Source: Termitidicoccus mucosus (GTDB lineage: Bacteria > Verrucomicrobiota > Verrucomicrobiia > Opitutales > Opitutaceae). Taken from it: 64,000 bases of DNA. A program made the position numbers and the translations under genes. Every line of letters begins with the position of its first letter. Position 1 is the first letter of the stretch. The stretch is from NCBI RefSeq assembly GCF_038725785.1, contig NZ_CP109796.1:4960001-5024000 (forward strand), in the 5' to 3' direction. This document shows positions 1-9,898 of this stretch, piece by piece. Below the pieces are notes generated by a model. That model searched no databases and was not told the DNA's origin. It saw only the letters and a program-made list of their open reading frames with translations.

Positions 1-1512
1 ACGCGCATGTCGAGCGTCGGCTGGTCGCTGGACAGCTCGCGCTCCAAGGCGTTCCCGACGCTCAAGATGACGGCGCCAACCGGGAAGAATATGCAAAACC
101 TGAATGACTATACAACGACGCAAATTTCCAAGGACGACAACGGGCGTGAGTCCCAGATTTATTCGGCAAGCCTCAATGCCGAATACAAGGCCCACGCCGG
201 ATACGTTCCCATCCTGATAAAAGTGGGCGCCCGGTATCGCCAGCAGATAGCCGCAACAACCGGTGGCGACAGGCGCTGGGATTACGCGGGCACCGATCTG
301 GCCGCATTGCAGGACTACGGCGCGGCGATCAACCCTCAATATGGAATAGACGCCCCGTTTATTGATATAAGGGCCGCCAGCAGGGACGTGTATGAGAATC
401 CAGCCGCGTGGAGGGAGGATTACGAATTCTATGAGCAATATATACGCAGGGATGACCGGGATCTCCGGGAGGATGTGCGCGCCGCCTATATCATGGGCCG
501 CACAAAGCTCGGCAGGCTGGGTGTCGTGGCGGGCGTGCGTTTCGAGGACACGCACGCCAGGGCGCAAGGGTATGTCAGGGATTTGATCACCCCGGGCACG
601 GACAAATACAACCACAGCCAGCAGGCAGCCCGGGCGGAGTCTGAATATGGTCCGATGCAGGTGTTTGAAAATGATTACTCCGACTTGTTTCCGAGCGTGC
701 ACTTCACTTATTCATTCACCAAGAACATACTTTTCCGGGCAAGCTATTCGACAAGCATAGGCCGGCCCACGCCTTCAAACCTGATTCCAAACATGGCCAT
801 AGCCTCGGATTATATAAATCTGGGGAACCCGGATCTTCTGCCCCAGCATTCGGATAATTATGACTTGTCCTTCGAATGGTATTTCGAGCCGGTCGGGCAG
901 CTGTCATTCGGGGCGTTTCAGAAAAATCTGACGGATTTTTCTTATACCAATACAACCGGCGTGGCCGGGCAGGACGAGTATGCGTGGATGGATGATTCGC
1001 TCAACGGTCGTGAAATCCGAACCCCAAAGAATGGCGGAAACGCCCGGATCCGCGGCATGGAAATTTCATGGCGCCAACAGCTCACGTTTCTCCCCGGTTT
1101 TCTGAAGGGGACGAGTGTCTATGCAAATTATACGCGGTTGGAAACCGAGGGGGATTATGGCGATGGGCAGCGCAGCGAGAACCAACTGCCCAAGTTTGTG
1201 CCGGAGAGTTTCAACATGGGATTTGTGTTTAAATACATGAATTTCTGGGGGCGCATCTCATCCACGTACACAGGGGAATATTTGGACAACTATTCCAGCG
1301 ATCCTTCCCAAAACCGTTATAAATGCGCCCGGACGATTTGCAATGCGAGCGTGAGCTACAAGGTGAACAAATTCATGACGTTGTTTTGTGACATGACCAA
1401 TATCTTCGACACGCCCCAGGAATGGTATCGGGCCACGGGGCATCCGGAGAGGCTGGTGTATCACATCGAAAACGGTCCCAAGCTGACCATCGGCGTGAAC
1501 GGGCGTTTCTAG
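1..1512 (+). CDS. TonB-dependent receptor, C-terminal part (cut by window edge)
   Basis: The reading frame is open from base 1, so the gene begins upstream and only about 503 C-terminal residues are seen. No plug domain or signal peptide is present in this part. The protein is rich in aromatic residues with alternating short strands and loops, and ends in Gly-Val-Asn-Gly-Arg-Phe, the terminal Phe signature of outer-membrane beta-barrels. Strings such as FRASYSTSIGRPTPSNLIP and NPDLLPQHSDNYDLSFEWYF are typical of the TonB receptor barrel in verrucomicrobial receptors. Such receptors import large ligands (oligosaccharides, siderophores) across the outer membrane using TonB/ExbBD energy. The next gene is a secreted beta-helix protein, which favours a polysaccharide role, but the ligand cannot be read from sequence. 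Confidence 0.9.
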   Translation, partial: TRMSSVGWSLDSSRSKAFPTLKMTAPTGKNMQNLNDYTTTQISKDDNGRESQIYSASLNAEYKAHAGYVPILIKVGARYRQQIAATTGGDRRWDYAGTDLAALQDYGAAINPQYGIDAPFIDIRAASRDVYENPAAWREDYEFYEQYIRRDDRDLREDVRAAYIMGRTKLGRLGVVAGVRFEDTHARAQGYVRDLITPGTDKYNHSQQAARAESEYGPMQVFENDYSDLFPSVHFTYSFTKNILFRASYSTSIGRPTPSNLIPNMAIASDYINLGNPDLLPQHSDNYDLSFEWYFEPVGQLSFGAFQKNLTDFSYTNTTGVAGQDEYAWMDDSLNGREIRTPKNGGNARIRGMEISWRQQLTFLPGFLKGTSVYANYTRLETEGDYGDGQRSENQLPKFVPESFNMGFVFKYMNFWGRISSTYTGEYLDNYSSDPSQNRYKCARTICNASVSYKVNKFMTLFCDMTNIFDTPQEWYRATGHPERLVYHIENGPKLTIGVNGRF

Positions 1513-1811
1513 GCACCAGGCCTTGATCGAAGTCACCGCAAACCCAGCCCATGACCTCAAGCAAGGAGCATTCCTTTTGCACTTTCTCCGAGCGTGAAGA
1601 CACCGCATAAAGCAATTCGTCCTTAACTTATCCCGCAATGACCTCCAGCCCAAAAGATCCCCGTAAACGCCCAGCGCTCCTTTTTGCAGGGACTCTTGGC
1701 AGGCATCGGCCGCCGGCCGATTTACTGAAGACACCACCCCGCCTCGGTTGCTTTACAGAAAAAGAAAGCCCCCTGTCGCTTTGTCGCAATGTGCGAACTA
1801 CCCATCGGCCT
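1513..1811. other. Intergenic spacer
   Basis: About 300 bases between the receptor stop and the chosen start of the beta-helix gene. The downstream frame is open from 1638 but lacks coding character before the signal peptide at 1812. It contains a 19-bp word (1746-1764) that recurs with one mismatch at 4591-4609. No clear promoter or terminator was found. Confidence 0.4.
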
Positions 1812-4322
1812 ATGCAACCTGCTCCCCTCCTTGCCTCTGTTGAAAAATCATGGAAACACTCCATTGTGTCAAAGGGGCTGGCGTTTGCCATCTTGGTGGC
1901 CGTTTCGCTCGCGAGTATCTCCGTAATCGCCAAACCGATTTCCGATGTGCTGCATGCAGAAAATCAAGCATTCGATCCTTGGAACAAGGAGCGATGGGCG
2001 GATTGGTATGAGGACGGGCAAATCGTCAAACCATTCATCATCGACCGCTCGGTGACCTTTGCTCCGCGCACAGAGCCATGGACGTTCAGCCTGGAAAAGT
2101 TTAAAGCTGTCAACGGCGTGAGCTCCGCGGTGTTTGTCATCCAGGGCGGCAGGCCGGTCGTCATCGACGGCAACAACGTCGTTCTGGACGCCCGAAAACC
2201 TGAATACCGGGATTGGTCGGCCCGGGACTGGCATGAAAAGCCCTTCAAGCGTGATGAAATCAACACCAGAGTCTATGGTTTTCGTTTTCAGCAGTCTGGC
2301 AACTCGGATCTCCCCAGCATTTTAAGGAATATCACTCTCATGGGCTTCTGGAGAGCGGTCGAAACCCGCCACCGCCAGCAGCAGCTTCCAGTCATCTGGG
2401 AAAACATCACTGCAAGGCGTAATACTTGCGCCTTTTATACCACTGGAGGCAATGGCATCATTCGCAACTGCCGGGTGTTTGAAAGTATCTCCATGGGAAT
2501 ATACGCGGATCAGGCCTCTCACAACTGGACCATCGAAAACAACACGTTTCGCGACAACGCTGTCGCTGGCACACGCTCATGGTCGGACATCACTCTGGAT
2601 GCCTGCTACGCCTACGCGATCCGAAACAATGACTTTCTTCCCCCTTCGGGCTCCCCCAAAGATTATTTCAGCGCGATTACGTTCTACCGCAACCAGGGCG
2701 AGAGGGGAGACATCCGAGAATATGCAGCCTCCTGGCACCGTATCGAGCGGAATCGGTTTCAGGGATTCAACGTCGCCGTGGATGTCGGTGTTCGGACGGG
2801 AATGAAGCCCACGCGTGTCCTGACCAATCTGGCGCAGGAAGGTCGCTCCTATGCCAGCTATAATTTTATTCAGGATAATTCTTTTAAGAATTGTCGTATC
2901 GGCATTTTGCTAAGAACTGGATTCAACAAGATTGGCGGCAACATATTTGAGAACACCGAAGTTCCCATTGCCCTGCACAACGTTTTTTACTCGCTTCACC
3001 AAAACATCATCATCAATCAGCCCAACGAGCGCGTGGCCATCTGGTCAGAAGTTGGGGAATTTAAGCGTTACGCAAAATACGTCGCCTTTCATGACGGACT
3101 GGGAGCGCAGATTGGCGCGTCCCAGAAATTCTATCACGTCATTTCTCCGACAGGTGCGCCATCCTTCACGGATCCGGGGAAGGCGACGCTCGTGGTGTCG
3201 GACGCACTGGTGGATTTGCCGGCAAAAGGTGGCAATCCCGCGAACTACAATGCGTTTTCACTCAGCCCGAGGCAGGCGCAGGCCACAGGCTTTGACAATA
3301 AGCCGGTGGATATGGCTGTCGGCAAGTTCACCGAGAGTCTGCCGGCTGGTGATTTCGCGGTCATATTCGACCGACCGTCGAGCCGGATCGTAAATAAAAA
3401 CTACTATTCGATTTACCTGTTTGACCAGAATGGCCGTGAATTTGACCGTTGTGGCCGGAGCGAAAAACGCTGGAGCACAATATCAGCGGGAAATTTTCTT
3501 CCGGATAGCGGTGAACATGTTCAGAACGGAAATGACGAAATTGCCGCCGTATCGTCGGAGCCGGACGAAAACGGTTCTTACCCCGTGTATATTTTCCGCA
3601 AGGGTATCGCAAAGCCTGCAGTCGTCCTTATGAAGGATAACAAGAGTCCAGTAACCGGCCTTGCTGCGGGAAACTTCCATACCGGGGGGGATGAATACGA
3701 TGAAATCGCAGTTTTGTGCGAAAATGCGGGCGCGATTCGACTGGTGAAACCAACAGATCCCTCATGGCGCTCGGAAATTCAGATGGGCAACGCCGAAGCA
3801 ATCGCCATAGTGGCCGGCGAATTTGATGGAGATACCAGAAACGGCGATGAAATCGCCGCAATCGTCAAAGGGACTGCGCCCATTTCGTTGTTTAAAGTCG
3901 GCGGGAACAATCCCTATGCATTTTCCGGTTTTGCAGAAAAATGGGAGAGAATCGCTGTCGGAGCATTCCGCGGCGGCGATACCGGCCGGGACCAGCTTGC
4001 CGCGGTCAGGTCGAAAGAAGACGGCTTTATCATTCATTTCTTCGACCCCGAAAAAACGGACGCCTTTCAAACAATGGTATCGCCTCTTCCCGGCAAGGCC
4101 TTGCGCATCGCCGGAGGGCAATATGTCATGCCGGATCGGGATGGAACCGGCGGCCCTCAGTTCGGCGGCTTGATTCCGCCAGCGATCCATCGCCCCGTAG
4201 TCTCCCAATTGGCTGTGCTTCCCATAACCTCCAGAGATTCGATTCCTGTGTTGGTATGGATGCGGGTCCAGGCTGAAAGCAAGGCAGGCAACCCTTTGCA
4301 AATCGTGCCGCTTCTTAAATAG
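1812..4322 (+). CDS. Secreted right-handed beta-helix protein with C-terminal beta-propeller-like repeats
   Basis: Start at 1812 gives 836 residues and puts a hydrophobic signal segment (KGLAFAILVAVSLASISVIA) near residue 20-40; the open frame extends upstream but without signal-peptide logic. Residues about 100-450 hold short repeated turns with Asn ladders (for example NITLMGFW, GNGIIRNCRVFES, NWTIENNTFRDNAV, YAIRNNDFLPP), the pattern of pectate-lyase-type parallel beta-helices. From about residue 500 there are repeated blocks with GNDEIAAV, YDEIAVLCE and NGDEIAAIV, resembling FG-GAP/VCBS calcium-binding propeller blades. The product is probably exported and acts on or binds a polysaccharide; catalytic residues cannot be assigned. 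It lies 300 bases after a TonB receptor on the same strand. Confidence 0.7.
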   Translation: MQPAPLLASVEKSWKHSIVSKGLAFAILVAVSLASISVIAKPISDVLHAENQAFDPWNKERWADWYEDGQIVKPFIIDRSVTFAPRTEPWTFSLEKFKAVNGVSSAVFVIQGGRPVVIDGNNVVLDARKPEYRDWSARDWHEKPFKRDEINTRVYGFRFQQSGNSDLPSILRNITLMGFWRAVETRHRQQQLPVIWENITARRNTCAFYTTGGNGIIRNCRVFESISMGIYADQASHNWTIENNTFRDNAVAGTRSWSDITLDACYAYAIRNNDFLPPSGSPKDYFSAITFYRNQGERGDIREYAASWHRIERNRFQGFNVAVDVGVRTGMKPTRVLTNLAQEGRSYASYNFIQDNSFKNCRIGILLRTGFNKIGGNIFENTEVPIALHNVFYSLHQNIIINQPNERVAIWSEVGEFKRYAKYVAFHDGLGAQIGASQKFYHVISPTGAPSFTDPGKATLVVSDALVDLPAKGGNPANYNAFSLSPRQAQATGFDNKPVDMAVGKFTESLPAGDFAVIFDRPSSRIVNKNYYSIYLFDQNGREFDRCGRSEKRWSTISAGNFLPDSGEHVQNGNDEIAAVSSEPDENGSYPVYIFRKGIAKPAVVLMKDNKSPVTGLAAGNFHTGGDEYDEIAVLCENAGAIRLVKPTDPSWRSEIQMGNAEAIAIVAGEFDGDTRNGDEIAAIVKGTAPISLFKVGGNNPYAFSGFAEKWERIAVGAFRGGDTGRDQLAAVRSKEDGFIIHFFDPEKTDAFQTMVSPLPGKALRIAGGQYVMPDRDGTGGPQFGGLIPPAIHRPVVSQLAVLPITSRDSIPVLVWMRVQAESKAGNPLQIVPLLK

Positions 4323-5014
4323 GCGGGCAAGTTTTCAGCGAAAATGACCTGCGGAGGTGACTTTGCACGAAATCCAAAGCACTCTGTCGCCTTGTCGGGA
4401 TTGAGCAACAGGCTGTTGATAAAGGTTTCGCTTAGAGGCGTTTTTTTAAAGTTTGTGATGTTGAAACACCCAACGAATCAACAATCGGAGCTGGAGTTGG
4501 TGAGCATCGAGGCCTTGGTGCGAAAGGGTATTTCCATTTGCCAAGCCCGGCAAGCCTGCTGGGGCTCGCTTCGGGATGAATTTCACCATCGGTTACTTTA
4601 CAGAAAAAGCGGCAGGCGGTTTGAGGTGGCGGTGGACTGGCGGCAGCCTCCTTTCCAGCAGTCCCTCGTTTGCCATTACCCGGATCCCCATCATGCAGAT
4701 TTTTCCAAGCTTTCCTCAGGAAAACTCCCACCGCTTTCATTCTGATTTATTCTATGCCATGAAGAAAACAGCCCTGCTCCCATTGGGTCATCGCATTCAC
4801 TTCATCAGTCTTGCTGCCCTCGGCGCACTCCTCGCCAGCCCGCTCACACTGCCGCCGTCCCCGTAACCGGTGAGACAGCCGGAGCGGGTCCGGATCCCGG
4901 ATCGAAGCCGGCATGCACCGTGCCTTCGATTGGCCGGTCGCACGCCGTACCACCATTTAGACATCGCAAGTAGCGACGAATCTGAAATTATTCCGAATAA
5001 AGACACCCCTATAT
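4323..5014. other. Long spacer with no convincing complete gene
   Basis: Nearly 700 bases with lower coding character than its surroundings. Several short frames are open but none resembles a known protein. It holds the repeat word at 4591-4609 and a short signal-peptide-like reading frame at 4759-4866 (listed separately). An AT-rich stretch at about 4960-5014 precedes the oxidoreductase start and probably holds its promoter. Decayed genes are a reasonable reading of this stretch, but this is inference. Confidence 0.4.
4759..4866 (+). pseudogene. Orphan signal-peptide-like peptide (35 aa), likely gene remnant
   Basis: ATG at 4759 opens a 35-residue frame with two Lys at the N-terminus, then a hydrophobic core (FISLAALGALLASPLTL) and a stop immediately after the predicted cleavage region. 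It looks like the first exon-sized piece of an exported protein whose body is lost. A short secreted peptide is possible but nothing supports it. Confidence 0.3.
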
Positions 5015-6427
5015 ATGAATACACCCGGCAGTGCTCATTTCTCGCTCCTCACGCGTCGCGACTGCTGCAAACGCATGGTCCTCGGCGCCGCCGCGCTCGC
5101 CGCGCCGCTCGTCATCCCCTCACGGCTCCTCGGCGGAAAAGAAGCCCCGAGCAACCGCATCCGCGTTGGCCAGATCGGTTGCGGGCGCATCGCGCGCAGC
5201 CACGACATCCCGGGCGTTTATACCGCAGGCGGCGCGGATTTCGTCGCCGTGTGCGACGTCGATTCCAAACGTGCCCGGAGCACGCGCGCGTTGCTGGAAG
5301 AATTCTACAAGGACGACGACAAGACACCGCCCAAGATCAGCGTTTACGGGGACTACCGCGAATTGATCGCACGCGAGGACATTGACGCCGTCGTGATCAG
5401 CACACCCGACCACTGGCATGCCGAGCCCGCCATCGCAGCCGTGCTCTCCGGCAAGGATGTTTACCTGCAAAAGCCAATGACGATGACGCACGCCGAAGGC
5501 GTCCTCCTGCGCGAAGCCGTCAAAAAATCCGGACGCATCCTGCAAATCGGCAGCCAGCAGCGCTCGTGGAAACAATTCCGCGAAGCATGCGAGTTTGTCC
5601 GCAGCGGCCGCGTCGGACGCCTCACCCATGTCGAAATCGGACTGCCCATCGACCCGACCGCACCAGACAAACCGGAGCAGCCCGTCCCCGCCAACCTCGA
5701 CTACGATCGCTGGCTCGGCCCCGCGGCGAATGCCTATTATACCGAGCAACGCGTGCACTCGCAAAAAGGTTTCGGGCGTCCCGGATGGCTTCGCAACGAA
5801 TCGTTCTGCCTCGGCATGATCACCGGCTGGGGCGCGCATCACTTCGATACCGCGCATTGGGGAATGAACCTCGAGCACACCGGCCCCTCACGCATCGAGG
5901 GCCGCGCCGATTTTCCCACGAACAAAATCTGGAATGTGCACGGCGCCTACAGCGTCAGCCTCACCTACCCCGGAAACATACAAATGACCGTTGCCGACAC
6001 CTATCAGAACGGCATCAAGTTCATCGGTGAGGAAGGCTGGATATTTGTCGCACGCGACGGTCAGGCCACGGGCAGCGATCCCGCCAGCCCCAACAAGGGC
6101 GGGCTCAAAGCCCTCGACGCCAGCAAACCCGCCCTGCTCGATCCCGAGGGCGTCACGGTGAAATTCACCGTCAGCAAAAACCATCACGGCAACTGGCTCG
6201 ATTGCGTGCGCTCGCGCCAGACACCGCTCGCCCCCGCCGACATCGGCCACCGCAGCAATAGCGCGTGCATCCTCAGCTGGATCGCCATGAAACTCGGACG
6301 CCCGCTCACATGGGACGCCCAAACCGAGCGCTTCGTCAACGACGCCGAGGCCAACGCCATGCTCTCACGCCCCGAACGCGCACCCTACGGCGCAATCGCA
6401 ATGATGAAGGCCAAGAAACTGGTCTAG
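5015..6427 (+). CDS. Tat-exported Gfo/Idh/MocA family oxidoreductase
   Basis: 470 residues. A twin-arginine signal (LLTRRDCCKRMVLGAAALAA, residues about 11-30) precedes a Rossmann NAD(P)-binding fold beginning IRVGQIGCGRIARSHD at about residue 48. The family signature around the dinucleotide and substrate site is seen as VISTPDHWHAEPA and GKDVYLQKPMT, where the usual EKP motif reads QKP. A later GWGAHHFDTAHWGM is typical of the large periplasmic subgroup. These enzymes oxidise or reduce sugars or sugar derivatives, here outside the cytoplasm. A second Tat-exported member follows 167 bases downstream, suggesting a paired function. The substrate is unknown. Confidence 0.85.
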   Translation: MNTPGSAHFSLLTRRDCCKRMVLGAAALAAPLVIPSRLLGGKEAPSNRIRVGQIGCGRIARSHDIPGVYTAGGADFVAVCDVDSKRARSTRALLEEFYKDDDKTPPKISVYGDYRELIAREDIDAVVISTPDHWHAEPAIAAVLSGKDVYLQKPMTMTHAEGVLLREAVKKSGRILQIGSQQRSWKQFREACEFVRSGRVGRLTHVEIGLPIDPTAPDKPEQPVPANLDYDRWLGPAANAYYTEQRVHSQKGFGRPGWLRNESFCLGMITGWGAHHFDTAHWGMNLEHTGPSRIEGRADFPTNKIWNVHGAYSVSLTYPGNIQMTVADTYQNGIKFIGEEGWIFVARDGQATGSDPASPNKGGLKALDASKPALLDPEGVTVKFTVSKNHHGNWLDCVRSRQTPLAPADIGHRSNSACILSWIAMKLGRPLTWDAQTERFVNDAEANAMLSRPERAPYGAIAMMKAKKLV

Positions 6428-6594
6428 TCGTCAATTTGCGCGTCCGCGTCCGCACCTCGCGGACGCGCAAGAACCCAAGTCCCCCGCACCCTCCCGCGGC
6501 ATCAACTCGTATTTATATTTCAACTACAAAGGCGCTTTCCGTCCCTTTGCTGCCTTTTGTTAAACAAGCAACCACCAGATAACGCCCGCCTTCC

Positions 6595-7755
6595 ATGAAC
6601 CGCCGCAATTTCCTCGCCACCGCAGCCACCGGCGCGCTCGCTGCAAGCGCATTCCCCTCGATCATCCGGGGCGCCGACGCCACTTCGCGTTCCGAAGGCA
6701 TGGACTACGCTCCCGTCGGCAAGCCCAGTCCTGTCGTAAAACCGGGTGAATTTGCCTTCGCTGCCGCGCATCTCGACCATGGGCACATCAATGGCCAGTG
6801 TAACGGGCTGTGCGAGGCAGGCGGTGTGCTCAAATGGATTTATGACCCCAATCCGAAAAAAGTCTCCTCGATGGCAAAGCGCTATCCGAATGCAAAAAAA
6901 GCCCGCTCGCTGGATGAAATCCTCGATGACCCGGAGGTAAAACTCGTTGCCTCCGCCGCGGTCACGTCCGAACGGGGCCCGCTTGGCTGCCGGGTGATGG
7001 AAGCCGGCAAGGATTATTTCACCGACAAGGCGCCCTTCACCACGCTTGAGCAACTTGATCAGGCAAGGGCCGTCGTCGCCCGGACGGGCCGCAAATACAT
7101 GGTCTATTACGGCGAGCGCCTGCACAACGAATCCGCCATGTTTGCCACCGACCTCGTGCAACAGGGCGCCATCGGGCGCGTCATCCAAGTCATCGGCCTC
7201 GGTCCGCACCGTCTCAGCGCAAAATCCCGTCCCGCGTGGTTTTTCGAACGCAAAAAATACGGCGGCATCCTCTGCGACATCGGCAGTCACCAATTCGAAC
7301 AATACCTAACCTATTCAGGCGCGACCGATGCCACCATCGCCCACTCCGCCATCGCCAACTACGGCACGCCCGACTATCCGGAGCTGGAGGACTTCGGCGA
7401 GGCCTCGCTTATCGGCAACAACGGCACATCAAATTACGTGCGCGTGGACTGGTTCACCCCGGACGGCCTTGGCACCTGGGGCGACGGCCGCACCACGATC
7501 CTCGGCACGAAAGGATTCATCGAATTGCGCAAATACATCGACATCGGACGCGAGCGCACTGGCGACCACGTGTATATAGTCGATGGCAAGGGCGAGCAGC
7601 ACCTGCGCGTCGCGGGCAAAGTCGGCTTCCGCTATTTCGGCCAGTTGATACTTGATTGCCTGAACCGCACTGAAAACGCGATGACACAGGCGCACGCCTT
7701 CAAAGCGGCCGAACTCTGCCTGCGCGCCCAGGCTCAGGCTAGGCGCCTCGCATAG
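6595..7755 (+). CDS. Tat-exported Gfo/Idh/MocA-like oxidoreductase
   Basis: 386 residues starting MNRRNFLATAATGALAAS, a clear twin-arginine signal. The Rossmann part (residues about 52-180) is diverged: the usual glycine loop is not evident in FAFAAAHLDHGHINGQCNGL, and the EKP catalytic/cofactor motif reads DKAPFTT. The C-terminal half has GGILCDIGSHQFEQYL, equivalent to the conserved G-G-x-x-D-x-G-x-H motif of the family, so the substrate pocket looks kept. It probably works with the upstream homologue in sugar oxidation in the periplasm. The altered cofactor motif makes a change in cofactor handling possible. Confidence 0.8.
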   Translation: MNRRNFLATAATGALAASAFPSIIRGADATSRSEGMDYAPVGKPSPVVKPGEFAFAAAHLDHGHINGQCNGLCEAGGVLKWIYDPNPKKVSSMAKRYPNAKKARSLDEILDDPEVKLVASAAVTSERGPLGCRVMEAGKDYFTDKAPFTTLEQLDQARAVVARTGRKYMVYYGERLHNESAMFATDLVQQGAIGRVIQVIGLGPHRLSAKSRPAWFFERKKYGGILCDIGSHQFEQYLTYSGATDATIAHSAIANYGTPDYPELEDFGEASLIGNNGTSNYVRVDWFTPDGLGTWGDGRTTILGTKGFIELRKYIDIGRERTGDHVYIVDGKGEQHLRVAGKVGFRYFGQLILDCLNRTENAMTQAHAFKAAELCLRAQAQARRLA

Positions 7756-8128
7756 CCCGCGTATCGAGTCCCGCCTGAAACCGGAAAGGCGGGGACGTTG
7801 TAACGTAGTCCATGCGTATTTTCCCATGAAAACACTTCTATCCTCACCGTGATTTTTTCTGCGGTGCGCGTGCTTGTTTCCATGGCGGCCGCCGCGCGCC
7901 CAGGGCAATCCAAAACCCGCCGCCCCGATGGCACCTCGCGCGACTGGGTGTTCGCCACGTTCATGACCGGTATCATCAGCCACGAATGCCATTCACCCAT
8001 CATCGTGCTTGTGAACAATACTCCCGCCTTTTATGTGCGCCAACCGACCGATACCTGCAAAGGACAAATGTTTCAGGAGAATCGCGTCGAAGTACTTTTG
8101 TCCCTGAAAATAAATAACAGCTGCGGGG
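7756..8128. other. Spacer between convergent genes, with a hairpin
   Basis: The two flanking genes converge. A GC hairpin with a nine-base stem and one bulged base lies at 7768-7796, 12 bases after the oxidoreductase stop, and could end transcription, though no T-run follows. The rest (about 7800-8128) has open frames on both strands but no recognisable protein, and may be gene debris. Confidence 0.4.
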
Positions 8129-9898
8129 TTATTTTCCTCCCGTCGGTCCCATCAGGTTGCCGCCCGCCTTGGATTCCTCCCCGGCCTGGTTGTTCACGTT
8201 GGCGTCGATGCAGCCATCGAAGCGGTTGCCCTGCACCCAGGTGCTGCGCGCGCCTTTCTCGATGTCCACGCCAAAGCGGACGGTATTGCCGGCCCGGTTG
8301 GTGGTGCCGGGGGGCTCGTTGCCGATCTTGCAGTTGACAATGTCGCCGCCAATCGAGGCGGAACCAACGTGGATGGCGGAGTATTTCCCGGCATGGGCGC
8401 GGCGGTTGGCGGCGTCGAGCGAGTGCCGGTAGATCTGCACGCCGCTGATGTGCCAGCGTTCGCCGTTCATGTCGAAGCCGTGCTTATACGCACCTATGAC
8501 CTGGCCGCCATAGACACTCATGTCCTTCGCGTCGGCACCCATGTAAACGGCATTGCCTTGATAAGTGCGCATGAAATGCGGATTGTATATCGCAATGCCG
8601 GAGCCGCAGTCGTTATAGATGTATTCACCGCCGAGAAAATCCCCGCCGAGATAGAAGAGCGTGAGATCCTGGAAGTGTCCGTTGTCGATGGGGATGGTTC
8701 CAGGCTCGGCGGGATAGCTGGAGGAGCCGTAGCGATACGTTTTCCCATTGGACGCCGTGAGCGCGGCGGGCACGAGGCGGTAGCCGTCGGGAACGAGCAG
8801 CCGGTCGGCGGGATCGACATCGGGGGCGCGGGTTATGTAAACCCCGTGGCGGACGTTCTGGTTTTTTATGGTGGCGCCGTTCACCGAGGCGGCATTTTCC
8901 GCGCACCAGAGGCCGACGGTCCAGTTGGTGGGATCGGTCTCAACCTTGGCGCTGCCGAAGCTGATGTTTTCGAGGTAGAGCACGTGGGTGTCGCGTTTTA
9001 CTTTTTTGCCGGTGTTTTTGTCGTAGAGTTCGGGCGCCCCGGCGAATTTTATGCCGTAGCCGATTTCCCGGGGGCCATCTGCGGTCCCATCCCCCGCCCG
9101 GATGCCGCTCATGACAATATCCTTCAGCATGAAGCCTATGCCGCGGAAGAGGCGGATGCCGTTGTAAGGGGAGTTGATGCGCAGCTCGGCAAGCACGAGT
9201 TGATAATTAAAATGGGCAAAGATGGCGTTGCCTCCGGTGCGAAGCCGCGGGCTGAGGGCCATGCGGGTGATTTTGCCCCAGCGAAGCTGGCTTTCGCCGT
9301 CGCCGAGTTGAATGCAATCGGAGGTTCCGGGGCCAAAGATGAGCTCGGTGCCGCCTTGATCCGCCCCGCCGGGGCCCTGACCGTAAAGCGAGGTGCCGTC
9401 GACGAGGATGCGGAGCGTGCCGGCGATCCAGTAGCGGCCGGCGGGGACAAATACGCCTTTTCCAAAGTCGAGCGCGTCGTTGAAGGCGGTGGTGTTGTCG
9501 TGGGCGGGAGTGTTTGGCGTGCGGGTGGATTTGCCGTCGGCCGTGGAGTCGGCGAGCGCGCCGAATTGGAGCACGTTGGGCGTTTCCTCCGAGAGCACAT
9601 AATACAACGCCGCGCCCGTGTCCTCCGCTTTCGCCGCGATATAGTGCGAGGCCGGGCGGGATACATTGGCTTCGCCGCGCGGGGAGTAGGCGGGGGCTGC
9701 CGTTCCGGAATAGATATAGAGCGCGGGGCCGATGCCCATCTCGCGGAATCCGAGCGTGCGAATGGCGCGGGTGGAGGCGGGGACTGCGGTGTTGTCGGCG
9801 GCGGTTTTCGTTTCAAATGTGACTTCGATGGCGGGCTGGGATGCCGCGTATGCAGGCAGGACCAATGCAGCAAGGATGAAGAGTGATGGGATACGCAT
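8129..9898 (-). CDS. Secreted pectate-lyase-superfamily (right-handed beta-helix) protein
   Basis: 589 residues with a signal peptide (MRIPSLFILAALVLPAYAAS). At residues about 108-165 it has the classic start of Pectate_lyase_3 domains: FGALADSTADG, then NTTAFNDALDFGKGVFVPAGRYWI. Beta-helix turns follow (NAIFAHFNYQLVLAELRINSPYNGIRLFRGIGFMLKDIVM and further). Proteins of this superfamily cut or bind acidic or decorated polysaccharides. The gene stands just downstream of the SIS/ROK pair on the same strand (113 bases), possibly as one unit. The exact glycan is unknown. Confidence 0.75.
   Translation of the reverse strand: MRIPSLFILAALVLPAYAASQPAIEVTFETKTAADNTAVPASTRAIRTLGFREMGIGPALYIYSGTAAPAYSPRGEANVSRPASHYIAAKAEDTGAALYYVLSEETPNVLQFGALADSTADGKSTRTPNTPAHDNTTAFNDALDFGKGVFVPAGRYWIAGTLRILVDGTSLYGQGPGGADQGGTELIFGPGTSDCIQLGDGESQLRWGKITRMALSPRLRTGGNAIFAHFNYQLVLAELRINSPYNGIRLFRGIGFMLKDIVMSGIRAGDGTADGPREIGYGIKFAGAPELYDKNTGKKVKRDTHVLYLENISFGSAKVETDPTNWTVGLWCAENAASVNGATIKNQNVRHGVYITRAPDVDPADRLLVPDGYRLVPAALTASNGKTYRYGSSSYPAEPGTIPIDNGHFQDLTLFYLGGDFLGGEYIYNDCGSGIAIYNPHFMRTYQGNAVYMGADAKDMSVYGGQVIGAYKHGFDMNGERWHISGVQIYRHSLDAANRRAHAGKYSAIHVGSASIGGDIVNCKIGNEPPGTTNRAGNTVRFGVDIEKGARSTWVQGNRFDGCIDANVNNQAGEESKAGGNLMGPTGGK

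Noticed and set aside
7849-8337. A plus-strand frame in the 7.8-8.3 kb spacer
   Set aside because: Runs into the antisense of the beta-helix gene and has no recognisable domain.
8369-9886. A 505-residue plus-strand frame opposite the beta-helix gene
   Set aside because: Shadow of the minus-strand gene, which has a signal peptide and Pectate_lyase_3 motifs.
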